Positions 62,889-64,000 of a DNA stretch of 64,000 bases are shown here, one piece after another (position 1 is the first letter of the stretch; each line of letters starts with the position of its first letter). A program made the position numbers and the translations under genes. The notes below the pieces were generated by a model that saw nothing but the letters and a program-made list of their open reading frames with translations, was not told the DNA's origin and ran no database searches. The DNA comes from Paenibacillus yonginensis (GTDB lineage Bacteria; Bacillota; Bacilli; Paenibacillales; Paenibacillaceae). Where the stretch lies: assembly GCF_001685395.1 (NCBI RefSeq), contig NZ_CP014167.1, positions 2,795,501 to 2,859,500 on the forward strand, written 5' to 3'.

Positions 62889-64000
62889 TTAAGCATCGAT
62901 GCTCTTCACAAGCTCAACGACTTGAGCCGCTGTTTGCATCGTCAGCGCTTTGGCTGCAAGCTCGGCCATGTCGGCTTTCGACAATTTCGAGATTTGCGAG
63001 CGTGCCGGCAGAATGGAAGTAGCACTCATGCTGAACTCATCCAGTCCCAAGCCAAGCAGCAGCGGAATGGCAGTGGCATCGCCGGCCATCTCGCCGCACA
63101 TGCCTGCCCATTTGCCTTCCTTGTGAGCGGCGTCAATAACCATCTTCACCAGGCGAAGGATCGCCGGGTTATAAGGCTGGTACAGATAAGACACACGTTC
63201 GTTCATGCGGTCCGCTGCCATCGTATATTGAATCAGGTCATTAGTCCCGATGCTGAAGAAATCAACTTCTTTCGCGAATTGATCCGCGATAATGGCTGTC
63301 GAAGGAATTTCGACCATGATTCCGAGTTGAATCTCGTCGGAAACCTCGATGCCTTCCGCAGCCAATTTGTCTTTCTCTTCCAGCAACAGCGCTTTGGCCT
63401 GACGGAATTCGTCCAGCGTTGCGATCATAGGGAACATGATCCGCAGGTTGCCATATACGCTTGCACGAAGCAGCGCGCGAAGCTGGGTGCGGAAGATGTC
63501 CGTACGGTCCAGACACAAACGAACGGCGCGGAAGCCGAGGAATGGATTCATTTCCTTCGGCAGATCCAGGTAAGGGAGCTCTTTGTCTCCGCCGATGTCC
63601 AGAGTACGGACAACAACCGGCTTGCCTTCCATTTTCTCGAGAACCGTTTTGTAGGCGTTAAATTGAATTTCTTCCGTAGGCAGCTTGTCGCGTCCCATGT
63701 ACAGGAACTCTGTACGGTAAAGGCCAACCGCTTCTCCGCCGTTATCGATAACGCCGGGGACGTCGTTGGGTGTACCGATGTTAGCTGCAAGCTCTACATG
63801 AACGCCATCCGCAGAAACGGTAGCCTGATCGCGAAGTTTTCTCCACTCCTCGATCTGAAGCTGATATTTCTGCTGTTTGCTGCGATAGTCGGCAACAAGC
63901 TCTTCGGTAGGATTGATGATGACTTTGCCATCCAAACCGTCCACGATCACAAGATCGCCATTGTTCACTTTATCCAGCACTTCTTTGGTTCCCACTACCG
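62889..64000 (-). CDS. ptsI: phosphoenolpyruvate-protein phosphotransferase (PTS enzyme I), C-terminal part
   Basis: The gene runs off the right edge; about 370 C-terminal codons are present. The PEP-binding TIM barrel is complete, with conserved [51 protein letters not shown] and the catalytic cysteine loop [10 protein letters not shown]. Enzyme I takes phosphate from PEP and passes it to HPr for PTS sugar uptake. The phosphohistidine domain lies outside the window. No ptsH can be seen because it would be upstream. Confidence 0.97.
   Translation of the reverse strand, partial: VVGTKEVLDKVNNGDLVIVDGLDGKVIINPTEELVADYRSKQQKYQLQIEEWRKLRDQATVSADGVHVELAANIGTPNDVPGVIDNGGEAVGLYRTEFLYMGRDKLPTEEIQFNAYKTVLEKMEGKPVVVRTLDIGGDKELPYLDLPKEMNPFLGFRAVRLCLDRTDIFRTQLRALLRASVYGNLRIMFPMIATLDEFRQAKALLLEEKDKLAAEGIEVSDEIQLGIMVEIPSTAIIADQFAKEVDFFSIGTNDLIQYTMAADRMNERVSYLYQPYNPAILRLVKMVIDAAHKEGKWAGMCGEMAGDATAIPLLLGLGLDEFSMSATSILPARSQISKLSKADMAELAAKALTMQTAAQVVELVKSIDA

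Overview
The window looks like a chromosomal piece of a spore-forming Gram-positive bacterium of the Paenibacillus type. The base composition is moderate with AT-rich spacers, Shine-Dalgarno sequences are strong, and several lipoproteins carry Gram-positive signals. Other pointers are a Spo0E-like phosphatase, Lpl/YesN-type sugar ABC systems, a YhaM nuclease and L25/Ctc. No rRNA, tRNA or CRISPR array was seen. Most genes lie on the minus strand.

Layout. 1-719: 5' part of a group II intron with the start of its reverse transcriptase, placed just behind the terminator of fdhD. 792-6732: formate dehydrogenase block (fdhD, moaA, and divergent fdhA with a DUF1641 partner). 6841-9547: YeiH-type exporter, divergent LysR regulator and a universal stress protein. 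9697-12633: an accessory patch with a decayed IS200-like element, a gene remnant, an AT-rich island with an anchored protein and a frameshifted secreted glycine-rich protein, and duplicated terminator sequences at both edges. 12638-15792: two Gfo/Idh oxidoreductases around an AraC regulator. 16072-20144: a two-component system in one operon with an FtsX/MacB-like ABC exporter. 20289-26024: a 1911-residue secreted subtilase with many accessory domains. 26549-27928: a CzrA/CzcD-like metal-efflux operon with a visible operator. 28124-39328: a probable beta-1,2-glucan (sophoro-oligosaccharide) locus (GH94, GH3, esterase, LacI, ABC importer) with three copies of one LacI-type palindrome. 39484-40407: AEC carrier. 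40423-48339: a second sugar ABC locus with two paralogous binding proteins and a membrane AraC regulator. 48623-49931: TusA plus YedE-like sulfur uptake. 50111-54075: YhaM, two tandem DUF445 proteins and Spo0E-like. 54129-58276: small and hypothetical genes, a broken HTH gene and a DsbB. 58282-59010: a DsbA that appears to use a CTG start. 59183-61696: an 837-residue protein built of about 61 ten-residue repeats. 61967-64000: L25/Ctc and the C-terminal part of PtsI.

How genes work together. FdhD and MoaA serve cofactor sulfuration and synthesis for the molybdenum enzyme FdhA. In the GH94/GH3 locus the ABC importer would bring in oligoglucans, the phosphorylase would release sugar phosphate, and the beta-glucosidase would finish the short chains under LacI control. 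DsbA and DsbB form an oxidising pair for exported proteins.

The least explained items are the 61-unit decapeptide solenoid protein, a family of three dispersed palindromic elements of about 68 nt (12377, 48521 and 55253), the poly-T frameshift in the secreted protein, and the small leader ORF overlapping the start of the giant protease.
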